Origin: Bacillota bacterium
Lineage (GTDB): Bacteria; Bacillota; Clostridia; DSM-8532
Direction: 5' to 3'
Length of the DNA: 9,500 bases
NCBI GenBank assembly: GCA_023410885.1
Contig: JAEYPI010000032.1
Span: 1 to 9,500, forward strand
A program made the position numbers and the translations under genes. Below, piece by piece: positions 1-6,210 of this stretch. The notes beneath the pieces were generated by a model. The model worked only from the letters and a program-made list of their open reading frames with translations. It did not search any database and was not told the DNA's origin. Each line of letters starts with the position of its first letter. Position 1 is the stretch's first letter.

Positions 1-66
<66 letters not shown>

Positions 67-71
67 AAAAA

Positions 72-148
72 TGGCGACCCGGAAGGGGCTCGAACCCTCG
101 ACCTCTAGCGTGACAGGCTAGCGTTCTGACCAACTGAACTACCGGGCC
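72..148 (-). tRNA. tRNA-Asp (GTC)
   Basis: This is a complete 77-base cloverleaf on the minus strand. The acceptor stem pairs GGCCCGG with CCGGGTC, with one G-T wobble. The anticodon loop CCTGTCACG carries GTC, the T arm is GAGGG-TTCGAGC-CCCTT (with wobble), the discriminator is G, and CCA is encoded at 74-72. It lies three bases from tRNA-Val and is almost certainly co-transcribed with it. Confidence 0.97.
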
Positions 149-151
149 GTA

Positions 152-227
152 TGGTGGGAACAATAGGGATCGAACCTATGACATCCTGCTTGTAAGGCAG
201 ACGCTCTCCCAGCTGAGCTATGCTCCC
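152..227 (-). tRNA. tRNA-Val (TAC)
   Basis: This is a complete 76-base cloverleaf on the minus strand. The acceptor is GGGAGCA with TGTTCCC, the D arm AGCTCAGCTGGGAGAGC, the anticodon loop CTTACAA with TAC, and the T loop GTTCGATCC. CCA is encoded at 154-152. It is the promoter-proximal gene of the Val-Asp-Phe cluster. Confidence 0.97.
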
Positions 228-267
228 ATACTATCTCGTTTTTGCCACCATCACTCGCGGCTTTTAC

Positions 268-296
268 AGTATACAAAATCCTGTTCATCATGTCAA
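268..296 (-). promoter_or_regulatory. Sigma-A-type promoter of the tRNA cluster
   Basis: The minus strand reads TTGACA (296-291), a 17-base spacer, then TATACT (273-268). The -35 is perfect and the -10 matches 5 of 6 bases. A-tracts just upstream (about 297-325) resemble an UP element, as expected for a stable-RNA promoter. The predicted start near 261 leaves a leader of about 34 bases before tRNA-Val. Confidence 0.9.
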
Positions 297-445
297 GATC
301 TTTTTCGAATTTTTTTAATTGTCTTATAATGCCATTCTAAGGCACATTTTGTTAAAAAAGAACCTTTTCAAAAGAATAGTAATAATATGTGGGATTTAAT
401 CCTGTAAAACCAAGGATTATAACCTTTTAGCGCGAACAATCACGC

Positions 446-465
446 TTTGTTGAAGCTTCAACAAA
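446..465. repeat. Perfect 20-bp palindrome
   Basis: TTTGTTGAAGCTTCAACAAA is identical on both strands and has no spacer, so it is a good shape for a dimeric regulator operator or a cruciform. It lies about 150 bp upstream of the tRNA promoter -35 and just beyond the likely rubredoxin terminator, so it is not next to any promoter I can see. Its function is unknown. Confidence 0.6.
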
Positions 466-468
466 TGC

Positions 469-514
469 AAAACCCCGGTAGAATGCACTGAGGTTCTCAA
501 GTACATCACCGGGG
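469..514 (-). terminator. Probable terminator of the rubredoxin transcript
   Basis: On the minus strand CCCCGGT (514-508) pairs with ACCGGGG (479-473). The 28 bases between can extend the stem: GTAC with GTGC and GAG with CTC, around an AAC loop. The stem is followed at once by TTTT (472-469) and a mixed stretch. The T run is short, so termination may be incomplete. Confidence 0.5.
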
Positions 515-607
515 CCGTTAAGAACTCTTTTTAATAATTCTATGGAGCCTTTTAGGTTTAAACTTATCCTGACATCCTTTATCAGCAAGTTCATTGAAGC
601 TTTTTTC

Positions 608-629
608 AGAAGGCCTGATCAGGCTTTCT
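608..629. repeat. Near-perfect 22-base palindrome over the rubredoxin stop codon
   Basis: GCCTGATCAGGC (613-624) is a perfect palindrome. It extends to 608-629 with only one G-T wobble and includes the TGA stop of the rubredoxin gene. The minus strand continues into A rather than T residues, so it does not look like an intrinsic terminator. It could be a 3'-end mRNA-stabilising hairpin, but that is inference. Confidence 0.45.
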
Positions 630-777
630 CAAACATATCCTTGCCAACGCCGCAATCCGGACAAACCCAGTCTTCGGGAAGATCCTCAAAAGCTGTGCCA
701 GGCTCAATACCTGCATCGAGATCTCCTACCTCCGGATCATACTCATAGCCGCAAATGGTGCATACCCACTTTTCCAT
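619..777 (-). CDS. Rubredoxin (52 aa)
   Basis: The product begins MEKWVCTICGYEYDPEVGD and is a single-domain rubredoxin of the usual 52-54 residues. Two CxxC pairs (Cys6/Cys9 in VCTICGY and Cys39/Cys42 in VCPDCGVGK) would bind one iron atom. The conserved GYEYDP and the LPEDWVCPDCG knuckle are both present. Rubredoxins are small cytoplasmic one-electron carriers; in anaerobes they commonly serve oxygen or superoxide detoxification, but no partner gene such as a flavodiiron protein or superoxide reductase is visible here. The start is fixed by GAAAGGAG at 794-787, nine bases before the ATG. It has its own promoter and is not in an operon with yyaC. The identification is very secure; the specific partner is unknown. 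Confidence 0.97.
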   Translation of the reverse strand: MEKWVCTICGYEYDPEVGDLDAGIEPGTAFEDLPEDWVCPDCGVGKDMFEKA

Positions 778-817
778 ACCTGTTAACTCCTTTCATCAAA
801 CTCATTTTGGTAATTTA

Positions 818-846
818 ATTGTAGCTGTGCTTTAGAGCCTTTACAA
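818..846 (-). promoter_or_regulatory. Probable promoter of the rubredoxin gene
   Basis: The minus strand reads TTGTAA (846-841), 17 bases, then TACAAT (823-818), matching the sigma-A consensus 4 of 6 and 5 of 6. The predicted start near 811 gives a leader of about 34 bases that includes the ribosome binding site. Confidence 0.6.
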
Positions 847-946
847 TATATTACCTAAGTGTTGATTTATTTACCACCCTTTTAAGGGCGGATAACATCA
901 TTTTGACAGAAGCATTCCTGAATTTCGGAAATAACCTGACACCTAA

Positions 947-1567
947 TTAGTTGAACTGGGATAAGGAAAAAGAGTCCCTATAGGTCAGGGTCGAATACTC
1001 ATTGAAGGCCATATGAAGGCCTCGCGCTATGATATCGGCCATTTTCATGACTACAGAAAGCCGTGTGCTCTGAAGAACCAGAAAATCCATAAAGCCTCCT
1101 GTATTGACCACACCCGTAATATGCATATCACCAACGGGAGGAAGTTCTTTTTTGAGTCCTGCGCCAGGTTTAATAGGCCCCTGGCCTACAGAAATACAGC
1201 CCACATGGTCCAAAATGCCGAGGGAAGCATCAACAGCTACTATATAAGCCTTAGGATGGCTTTCAAGAGCCTTTAAAAGTGTTTCCTCGAGGTTTCTGGC
1301 ATGAACCGGGTTATCCAGCGTACCGAAGACGTGAACACCCGTCATTTTCCATTTGACCAGCATATCCCCCACAAGAGGTCCCAAGGAGTCGCCTGTTGAA
1401 CGGTCTGTTCCAATGCACATGACAACAACGGGGCGTTCTTGGGTGGCAATCATTTTGTACCTTAATCCGGAGATTTCCATCGTATCTGATACTGCTCTGG
1501 CCACTTTAAAAGCGGCAAATTTATCGTCTGACTTAAAATAACCCTTAACGTCCAAACAAACACGCAA
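947..1567 (-). CDS. yyaC: YyaC-family (DUF1256) sporulation protein / GPR-like protease
   Basis: The central region matches the YyaC/DUF1256 family, which shares its fold with the germination protease GPR and hydrogenase-maturation proteases. Diagnostic stretches are IGTDRSTGDSLGP (residues 52-64), FGTLDNPVHA (81-90), VDASLG (112-117), SVGQGPIKPGAGLKKELPPVG (126-146) and NTGGFMD (155-161). Asp60 and Asp113 sit where the fold's metal or catalytic acids usually lie; that mapping is by motif only. In Bacillus, yyaC is expressed in the forespore under sigma-F. The start is uncertain: an in-frame TGA lies five codons upstream of TTG at 1567, and GGAAGG at 1574-1569 is almost touching that TTG, so TTG at 1555 (residue 5) may be the real start. 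About 205 residues is normal for the family. Physiological substrate is unknown. Confidence 0.92.
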   Translation of the reverse strand: MRVCLDVKGYFKSDDKFAAFKVARAVSDTMEISGLRYKMIATQERPVVVMCIGTDRSTGDSLGPLVGDMLVKWKMTGVHVFGTLDNPVHARNLEETLLKALESHPKAYIVAVDASLGILDHVGCISVGQGPIKPGAGLKKELPPVGDMHITGVVNTGGFMDFLVLQSTRLSVVMKMADIIARGLHMAFNEYSTLTYRDSFSLSQFN

Positions 1568-1598
1568 CCCTTCCGCAATTCACGAATACTCAGTTAAT

Positions 1599-1627
1599 AA
1601 GTATTCCCGCTGCCTGTCCCAATATGC
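1599..1627 (-). promoter_or_regulatory. Candidate sigma-F promoter of yyaC
   Basis: On the minus strand GCATA (1627-1623) fits the sigma-F -35 (GYWTA). After 14 bases, GGGAATACTT (1608-1599) matches 9 of 10 positions of the sigma-F -10 (GGNRANAHTR, as known from Bacillus subtilis). The spacer is one base shorter than the usual 15. An inverted repeat, GAATACT (1584-1590) and AGTATTC (1600-1606), overlaps the -10 and start site. The call agrees with known sigma-F control of yyaC. Confidence 0.6.
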
Positions 1628-1696
1628 AAGGGAGAGGTGAGACATTAGCTCCACTTTTTTTACGGGTAAGACTTGGGATGCTTCCTAAATTTTTCT

Positions 1697-1705
1697 TGAT
1701 ATGAT
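1697..1705 (+). promoter_or_regulatory. Possible extended -10 promoter of the transporter leader
   Basis: TGATATGAT contains TATGAT (5 of 6 to consensus) preceded by TGN, an extended -10 element that can work with a poor -35. No good -35 is seen at 16-18 bases upstream. A start near 1712 would give a leader of about 140 bases containing the peptide gene and hairpin described below. Confidence 0.4.
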
Positions 1706-1741
1706 AAAGTAAAATTAAGTTTAGTATTTTGAGGTAATTAT

Positions 1742-1777
1742 ATGCAAAAAAATCCTTACTTTGATACCGGTCAATAA
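1742..1777 (+). CDS. Possible leader peptide of the transporter (11 aa)
   Basis: This short frame reads MQKNPYFDTGQ then TAA. It has GAGG at 1731-1734, seven bases before the ATG, which is a reasonable ribosome binding site. It ends 16 bases before the left arm of the hairpin that hides the transporter's ribosome binding site. A ribosome held near its end would sit against the base of that hairpin, the layout used in antibiotic-inducible translational attenuation. I do not recognise the peptide from any known attenuator, and so short a frame can occur by chance. Confidence 0.4.
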   Translation: MQKNPYFDTGQ

Positions 1778-1792
1778 CACCCTGCCATCCGA

Positions 1793-1846
1793 GGTCCTCC
1801 ACATTCACTCAAAACGAATAAAGCTAAAGTGAATAAATGGAGGACT
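1793..1846 (+). promoter_or_regulatory. Leader hairpin sequestering the transporter Shine-Dalgarno sequence
   Basis: The left arm 1794-1809 (GTCCTCCACATTCACT) pairs with the right arm 1828-1845. There are eight pairs at the base and seven at the top around a 1x3 internal loop, plus a G-U pair at 1793/1846. The loop is 18 bases. The right arm contains GGAGG (1839-1843), the ribosome binding site of the transporter, with a ten-base spacer to its ATG. No T run follows, so the hairpin should act on translation rather than transcription. Confidence 0.7.
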
Positions 1847-1853
1847 AAAACAC

Positions 1854-3080
1854 ATGAATATACGCTTATTGAAATTTTACAGCCTAATAAGAGGTCTTGT
1901 ACCGGTTTACCCTATTTATCTACTGATGTTTGAATCCAAGGGACTCTCCTTGGGTGAGATATCGCTTCTTTTAGCCATATGGGCCGCTCCTGTGGTTCTT
2001 TTAGAGTTGCCCACGGGTATTCTTTCAGATCATTGGGCGCGCAAAAACATGCTTGTCATCGGGGGCCTGCTCCAAGGTGTCTGTTATATTTTATGGTTTT
2101 TTTCCGAGAGCTTTCTTCTGTTTGCTCTAGGCTTTATATTGTGGGGCGTCAGTGAAGCCTTTGATTCAGGCTCGTTGGAGGCTCTTCTTTTTGACAGCCT
2201 CAAAAAGGACAGAAATGAGGATGAATTTGACAAAATCTATGGAAGTATGGATTTTTATACCCTTACGAGCACGGCTCTATCCATGCTCATGGGCGGCACC
2301 TTGGCCATGCTTTTGGGATTGAAAGCCGTCCTTTTATTATCGGTGTTAACCTGCTTTATTTCCTCCCTGCTGGCAAGTCGCTTAACCGAAGTCAACCTCT
2401 TTAAGGAAGATCACCTCGACAGGGCTTCCCAAGCTTCTGTCCAGCTAAAAGACCTTCTTTGCACACTGGGCGATGCGGCTTCTTTTTTCATTAAAAATCG
2501 CGCCATACTGATTTTAGCACTTCTATCCATTCTAGGCATTGGTGTTGCAGGTAACATCGACGAGTATGATCAGCTTATCGCGGCTGAATACGGCCTCAAT
2601 CTGGCATTTGTGGGGTTATGGGGTGGTGTTCGCTATTTTCTCGAAGCCTTAGGCAGTCGGTCGGCCTATAGAATAAAAAAGTTTTTATCCAAGGCTCGTA
2701 TTCAAGACCCCTTTTATTCGGTTTGCTTCCTCGGCGTGCTCGGCGGTGCTCTATTAGGGATCTCAGGACTTGTAACAAACCATTATATTATGCCCCTTTA
2801 TGGCCTGTTTTACCTTTTTTCTGCCTCGGCCCGTATTCTTCTGGAGGATATCCTTCAGCAAAAAATAGAAGAGCAAGGGCGATCCACTGTCCACTCCCTT
2901 CTTTCGCTGATCGATAACGGCTTCAGCGTCGTTCTCTTTTCATTTTTTGCTATCATTCTCCCCAAGCTCGGAATCTTTGGCCTTCTGGCCCTTACGGCAG
3001 CTTATCTCCTGCTTCTATGTCTTACTCTGGGCCTTATTTACAAAAAAACAGTCCCCCTTAAGGCGGGCGGGACACCATAA
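1854..3080 (+). CDS. Major facilitator superfamily transporter, probably an efflux pump
   Basis: The 408-residue protein is strongly hydrophobic, with the many membrane segments and length of a 12-helix major facilitator. Loop 2-3 carries motif A in the form ELPTGILSDHWARKNML (residues 51-67): Asp59 and the Arg63-Lys64 pair replace the usual GxxxDRxGRK. A charged central loop (about residues 110-130 and 175-200) separates the helices. Similar ELPTG-type proteins are usually annotated as drug or macrolide efflux transporters, but substrate cannot be read from sequence. The ATG at 1854 follows GGAGG (1839-1843) at ten bases; this site is buried in a leader hairpin, implying regulated translation. 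It stands alone, divergent from yyaC and convergent with tex. Confidence is high for the superfamily and low for the substrate. Confidence 0.9.
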   Translation: MNIRLLKFYSLIRGLVPVYPIYLLMFESKGLSLGEISLLLAIWAAPVVLLELPTGILSDHWARKNMLVIGGLLQGVCYILWFFSESFLLFALGFILWGVSEAFDSGSLEALLFDSLKKDRNEDEFDKIYGSMDFYTLTSTALSMLMGGTLAMLLGLKAVLLLSVLTCFISSLLASRLTEVNLFKEDHLDRASQASVQLKDLLCTLGDAASFFIKNRAILILALLSILGIGVAGNIDEYDQLIAAEYGLNLAFVGLWGGVRYFLEALGSRSAYRIKKFLSKARIQDPFYSVCFLGVLGGALLGISGLVTNHYIMPLYGLFYLFSASARILLEDILQQKIEEQGRSTVHSLLSLIDNGFSVVLFSFFAIILPKLGIFGLLALTAAYLLLLCLTLGLIYKKTVPLKAGGTP

Positions 3081-3086
3081 AAAGGC

Positions 3087-3101
3087 TCGGGAAAATCCCG
3101 A
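3087..3101 (+). other. Small stem-loop just after the transporter stop
   Basis: TCGGGA-AAA-TCCCGA forms a six-pair stem seven bases after the TAA. It is not followed by T residues, so it is a weak terminator candidate and more likely protects the 3' end. The stronger terminator lies further on, at 3164-3210. Confidence 0.35.
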
Positions 3102-3163
3102 AACTCAATTAACAAAGCCAACTCGCTGGCGCGTCATTGACTTTGTTTACATTCGTTCCTATT

Positions 3164-3210
3164 AAAAACGGAGCCGGTACAGTTTTCTGCTACCGGCCCC
3201 GATTCTTTAT
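3164..3210. terminator. Bidirectional intrinsic terminator between tex and the transporter
   Basis: CGGAGCCGGTA (3169-3179) pairs with TACCGGCCCCG (3191-3201): ten pairs with one A-C mismatch and an 11-base loop. On the minus strand the stem is followed directly by TTTTT (3168-3164), a classical terminator for tex. On the plus strand ATTCTTTATT follows, a weaker but plausible stop for the convergent transporter. Confidence 0.85.
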
Positions 3211-3265
3211 TGGCAAGAAGAACCGTCCCCACTTGCCAAAGGGCAAGAAGAACCGTCCCTCTTGC
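3211..3265. repeat. Two tandem copies of an 18-bp repeat, each a small hairpin
   Basis: GGCAAGAAGAACCGTCCC occurs at 3212-3229 and again at 3242-3259, a 30-base period. Each copy is closed by an inverted arm: TGGCAAG (3211-3217) with CTTGCCA (3232-3238), and GCAAG (3243-3247) with CTTGC (3261-3265). The second copy touches the tex stop codon. The loop core AGAACCGTCCC, GGGACGGTTCT on the other strand, resembles a motif I recall as dispersed in intergenic DNA of Clostridia; this could not be checked here. Confidence 0.85.
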
Positions 3266-5421
3266 TATTTTATTCCCTTCATGGAAAGGGAAATACGCTT
3301 TCTCTGGGCATCAACTTCTAAAACACGCACCTTTACGATGTCTCCTACCGAAACCACTTCCATGGGGTTTCTCACGAAGCGGTCGCAGAGCTCGGAAACG
3401 TGGACAAGCCCATCCTGATGCACTCCAATATCGACAAAAGCCCCAAAATCCACCACATTTCGAACTGTTCCGTCCAATATCATATTGGGCTTTAAATCTG
3501 CGATATCCAATACGTCCTCGGACAATAAGGGGGGCGGAAGCTCATCCCGAGGGTCCCGTCCAGGCTTTAAAAGCTCATTAATCATATCATTGAGGGTAGG
3601 GATACCCACGCCAATGGTGACGGCCACCTTTTCCACGCCAAGCTTTTCAACCTCCTGCCTTAAGGATCCCAGCCTTTTTTCCCGAACATCGTCAAGAGTG
3701 TGTCCTGTAAGCTTTAAAAGCGCCTTACAAGCCTCGTAGGACTCGGGGTGAACCGAAGTGTTATCCAGAATATTGGTGGCCTCAGGAATCCTTAAAAAGC
3801 CGGCACACTGCTCGAAAGATTTCTCTCCAAGCTTTTTCACTTTCAAAAGCTCTCTTCGTGTTTTAAAGCTGCCGTTGGTCTCCCGGTATTCCACAATATT
3901 ATTGGCCACCGAGGAATTGATACCGGCTACATAGGACAGAAGAGAAGGCGACGCGGTATTGAGATCTACACCTACACTGTTAACACAGCTCTCAACTACG
4001 CCTGAGAGTGCCTCTCCCAGCCTTTTTTGGTTCATATCATGCTGGTATTGGCCCACACCGATGGCCTTGGGATCAATCTTAACCTGCTCAGCAAGAGGAT
4101 CCTGGAGACGTCTTGCAATGGAAACCGCGCTTCTGAGCGAAACATCAAACTCAGGGAATTCTTCGGCTGCAAGCTTGGAGGCTGAATAAACCGACGCTCC
4201 CGCTTCACTGACCACCATGTATCGGACCTTTTTCTCCAAAGTCTTGATAATACCGGCCACAAAGATCTCCGATTCCCGGGAAGCCGTACCGTTTCCGATG
4301 GCGATAATATCTACGTCATGCTTGGCAATCAATCCTTTAATCGTTGCAGTGGCTTCCACCACCTTATTCTGCGGTGGTGTGGGATAAATGACTCCGGTAT
4401 GCAGAACCCTGCCTGTTTCAGTAACAACCGCCAGCTTACAGCCCGTTCTGTAGGCCGGATCCAGCCCCAATACCACTCTGCCCTTGACAGGGGGCTGCAA
4501 AAGCAGATTTCTTAAATTCTCCGAAAAGACCTTAATGGCCTGCTCGGAAGCAGCCTCAGTAAGGCTTCCTCTGATTTCATTCTCAATGGATGGTGCTATT
4601 AGGCGATCATAGGCATCCTCCACTGCCTTTTCGATAACGTCCTTGAAAATTGAACCGGTCTTGGAAAGTGTGCGATTCTTGAGCCAATCCACAATTCTCG
4701 CCTCAGGAGCCTCAAGCTTTACCGAAAGAAATTCTTCCTTCTCTCCCCTATCAATAGCCAAAACCCTGTGGGGAGCTATTTTGAAAACGGGCTCCTTAAA
4801 ATCGTAGTACATGCGGTAGGGGGAATCCTCTTCCTTCTTTGCGGTGGTTATTAAAACCCCTTCCTTGAAGGTAAGCTCCCGTACAGCTCTTCTGTATTCA
4901 GCGTTGTCGGATACCGTTTCAGCAATGATATCCATCGCTCCCTGAAGAGCCTCTTCAGCAGTATTAACGCCTTTTTCCACATTTATAAACTCTGAGGCCA
5001 ATGCCAAAACATCGCCCTTCATAAGCTTCTGGGCGTAAATTGTAACAGCCAGCGGTTCAAGCCCCTTTTCACGGGCAATAGAAGCCCGGGTACGGCGCTT
5101 GGGTTTAAAGGGGCGGTAAATATCTTCAATTTCCTGTAGGGTATCCGCTTTATCTAGACCTTTCGAAAGCTCTTCCGTCAACATTCCCTGAGACTCTATG
5201 AGTCGGCGCACCTCTTCCCGGCGGCCCTCCAAATTTCTTAAATAAACCAGTCGATCATAGAGTTCTCTAAGAACCTGATCATCCAGGCCCCCAGTCACTT
5301 CCTTGCGATAACGCGCGATAAAAGGAATAGTATTACCCTCATCAATGAGCTGAACAGTACTGTCCACCTGCGATTGTTTTATTGAAAGTTCTCTGGCAAG
5401 CCTTGAAAGTATCTCTGCCAT
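3265..5421 (-). CDS. tex: Tex-family RNA-binding transcription accessory protein
   Basis: The 718-residue product has the full Tex layout and the length of Firmicutes Tex proteins (about 720). It runs: N-terminal helical Tex domain with NTIPFIARYRKEVTGGLDD near residues 30-48 and the linker DIYRPFKPKRRTRASIAREKG; an RNase H-like YqgF domain starting RVVLGLDPAYRTGCKLAVV at about 315; a helix-hairpin-helix region (GVDLNTASPSLLSYVAGI and following, about 485-550); and a C-terminal S1 RNA-binding domain (643-718, DGTVRNVVDFGAFVDIG through RISLSMKGIK). Tex is cytoplasmic, binds nucleic acid and influences transcription; its exact role in Firmicutes is not settled. The ATG follows a strong AAGGAGG at 5435-5429, seven bases away. 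It is a single gene ending in a strong terminator. TTGACA occurs upstream at 5525-5520, but no good -10 is found at the right spacing. Confidence 0.97.
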   Translation of the reverse strand: MAEILSRLARELSIKQSQVDSTVQLIDEGNTIPFIARYRKEVTGGLDDQVLRELYDRLVYLRNLEGRREEVRRLIESQGMLTEELSKGLDKADTLQEIEDIYRPFKPKRRTRASIAREKGLEPLAVTIYAQKLMKGDVLALASEFINVEKGVNTAEEALQGAMDIIAETVSDNAEYRRAVRELTFKEGVLITTAKKEEDSPYRMYYDFKEPVFKIAPHRVLAIDRGEKEEFLSVKLEAPEARIVDWLKNRTLSKTGSIFKDVIEKAVEDAYDRLIAPSIENEIRGSLTEAASEQAIKVFSENLRNLLLQPPVKGRVVLGLDPAYRTGCKLAVVTETGRVLHTGVIYPTPPQNKVVEATATIKGLIAKHDVDIIAIGNGTASRESEIFVAGIIKTLEKKVRYMVVSEAGASVYSASKLAAEEFPEFDVSLRSAVSIARRLQDPLAEQVKIDPKAIGVGQYQHDMNQKRLGEALSGVVESCVNSVGVDLNTASPSLLSYVAGINSSVANNIVEYRETNGSFKTRRELLKVKKLGEKSFEQCAGFLRIPEATNILDNTSVHPESYEACKALLKLTGHTLDDVREKRLGSLRQEVEKLGVEKVAVTIGVGIPTLNDMINELLKPGRDPRDELPPPLLSEDVLDIADLKPNMILDGTVRNVVDFGAFVDIGVHQDGLVHVSELCDRFVRNPMEVVSVGDIVKVRVLEVDAQRKRISLSMKGIK

Positions 5422-5635
5422 AAAATTTCCTCCTTAAAGTTCATGGTATCGTTATTAAGATTATCATTTATTAACGCATTTCTCAAATTACAAAAGTGTG
5501 CATAAGGGCAAATTCTATTTGTCAACCTTATAGAGTAGGCCGAGTTTAGCGGTTTAAGCCTTTTTGAGGTTTTGTTGTTCCCTATAGGATACCCGGATAA
5601 AAGATGTTTATGGCTTTTTGCTTTGCAATAGATAT

Positions 5636-5644
5636 TGCTATAAT
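5636..5644 (+). promoter_or_regulatory. Extended -10 promoter of the acetyltransferase gene
   Basis: TGCTATAAT holds a perfect TATAAT with the TGN extension. The best -35 is only TTGCTT at 5618-5623 with a 15-base spacer, so the extended -10 probably carries the promoter. The predicted start near 5651 leaves a leader of about 104 bases. Confidence 0.7.
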
Positions 5645-5650
5645 ATTGGC

Positions 5651-5754
5651 GGGGGACAAGAAAAAAGTACTGAGGTGAGGTTTTGTACCTCGGCATGATC
5701 ACCCAAATTGGTACAATCCCCCGGCCGGGGGAAATCAAAATGAGGAGAGAACAG
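5651..5754 (+). promoter_or_regulatory. Structured leader of the acetyltransferase gene
   Basis: Two stems compete for bases 5687-5689: CTGAGGT (5670-5676) with ACCTCGG (5687-5693), or TTGTACC (5683-5689) with GGTACAA (5710-5716). Immediately after the second is the perfect 16-base palindrome TCCCCCGGCCGGGGGA (5717-5732). GGGGGA at the predicted 5' end (5651-5656) can also pair with the TCCCCC half of the palindrome. The ribosome binding site GAGGAG at 5742-5747 is outside the palindrome. No match to a known riboswitch or T-box motif was recognised. Confidence 0.45.
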
Positions 5755-6210
5755 ATGATTAGAGCATTACGAAAAGAAGATAAAGACATGTTTGTGGCAA
5801 TGGTCAAGGATTTTTATACTTCCGACGCCGTACTCCACGATATTCCTGCCGAAAACGTTCTCAAGACCTACAGCGAGATCATTTCCGGTTCCCCCTACGT
5901 TAAAGCCTACATGATTGAGGCCCGGGGTGAAACGGCCGGATATGGGCTTATCAGTCTGACCTTTTCCAATGAGGCAGGTGGCCTGGTGGTTTGGATTGAA
6001 GAATTATATATTCGGGAAAGCTTTAGAGGCTTGGGGCTCGGCGGTCAATTTTTAGACTTCATTCAAACAGAATTTTCAGATAAAGCAAAACGCTTCAGGC
6101 TTGAAATGACTAAAACCAATCATTCTGCAAAGCGCTTATATTCAAACAAAGGCTATACCTCGCTGGAATATTTGCAAATGGTACATGATGTTGAGAATCA
6201 TCAGTCATGA
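5755..6210 (+). CDS. GNAT-family N-acetyltransferase (151 aa)
   Basis: From ATG at 5755 the product begins MIRALRKEDKDMFVAMV, the usual first strand and helix of the GNAT fold. The acetyl-CoA pyrophosphate-binding motif A is EELYIRESFRGLGLGGQFLDF, with RGLGLG fitting the R/QxxGxG/A signature at about residues 97-102. TNHSAKRLYSNKGY (about 123-136) is the motif B region, the common N..A..LY...GF/Y ending. GNAT enzymes move an acetyl group from acetyl-CoA to an amine; the acceptor cannot be told here. This start is chosen because GAGGAG lies seven bases upstream. ATG at 5740 and TTG at 5683 also lie in frame, but the TTG would translate through the GC-rich palindrome and adds residues foreign to the family. 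It appears monocistronic; no clear terminator follows. Confidence 0.93.
   Translation: MIRALRKEDKDMFVAMVKDFYTSDAVLHDIPAENVLKTYSEIISGSPYVKAYMIEARGETAGYGLISLTFSNEAGGLVVWIEELYIRESFRGLGLGGQFLDFIQTEFSDKAKRFRLEMTKTNHSAKRLYSNKGYTSLEYLQMVHDVENHQS

Larger units (their letters stand above)
300..618. other. Intergenic stretch with dyads but no gene
   Basis: No open reading frame here has a ribosome binding site. The left part is AT-rich and serves as upstream sequence for the tRNA promoter. Three dyads stand out: a hairpin at 397-419 (TAATCCT/AGGATTA, 9-base loop), a perfect 20-base palindrome at 446-465, and a long interrupted stem at 473-514 read as the rubredoxin terminator. Plus-strand reading frames across 542-818 are shadows of the rubredoxin gene. 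Confidence 0.6.

Noticed and set aside
874..891. Dyad CCACCC...GGGCGG downstream of yyaC as a terminator
   Set aside because: The arms leave too small a loop when fully paired and the minus strand continues TAAATAAATC rather than a T run; it may only be a weak stop.
1590..1808. 72-codon minus-strand frame between yyaC and the transporter
   Set aside because: It starts at GTG with no ribosome binding site, runs through the transporter leader and the sigma-F-like promoter, and its product resembles no protein family.
5520..5525. Perfect TTGACA on the minus strand as the tex -35
   Set aside because: At 16-18 bases downstream the hexamers are TGCACA-like and match the -10 consensus poorly, so I did not list it as a promoter.
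5651..5754. T-box or known riboswitch in the acetyltransferase leader
   Set aside because: The T-box sequence AGGGTGGNACCGCG is absent, and no conserved riboswitch core was recognised.
5379..5807. 142-codon minus-strand frame overlapping the tex start
   Set aside because: It covers the tex start, the acetyltransferase promoter and its first codons on the opposite strand; the product is low-complexity and family-free.
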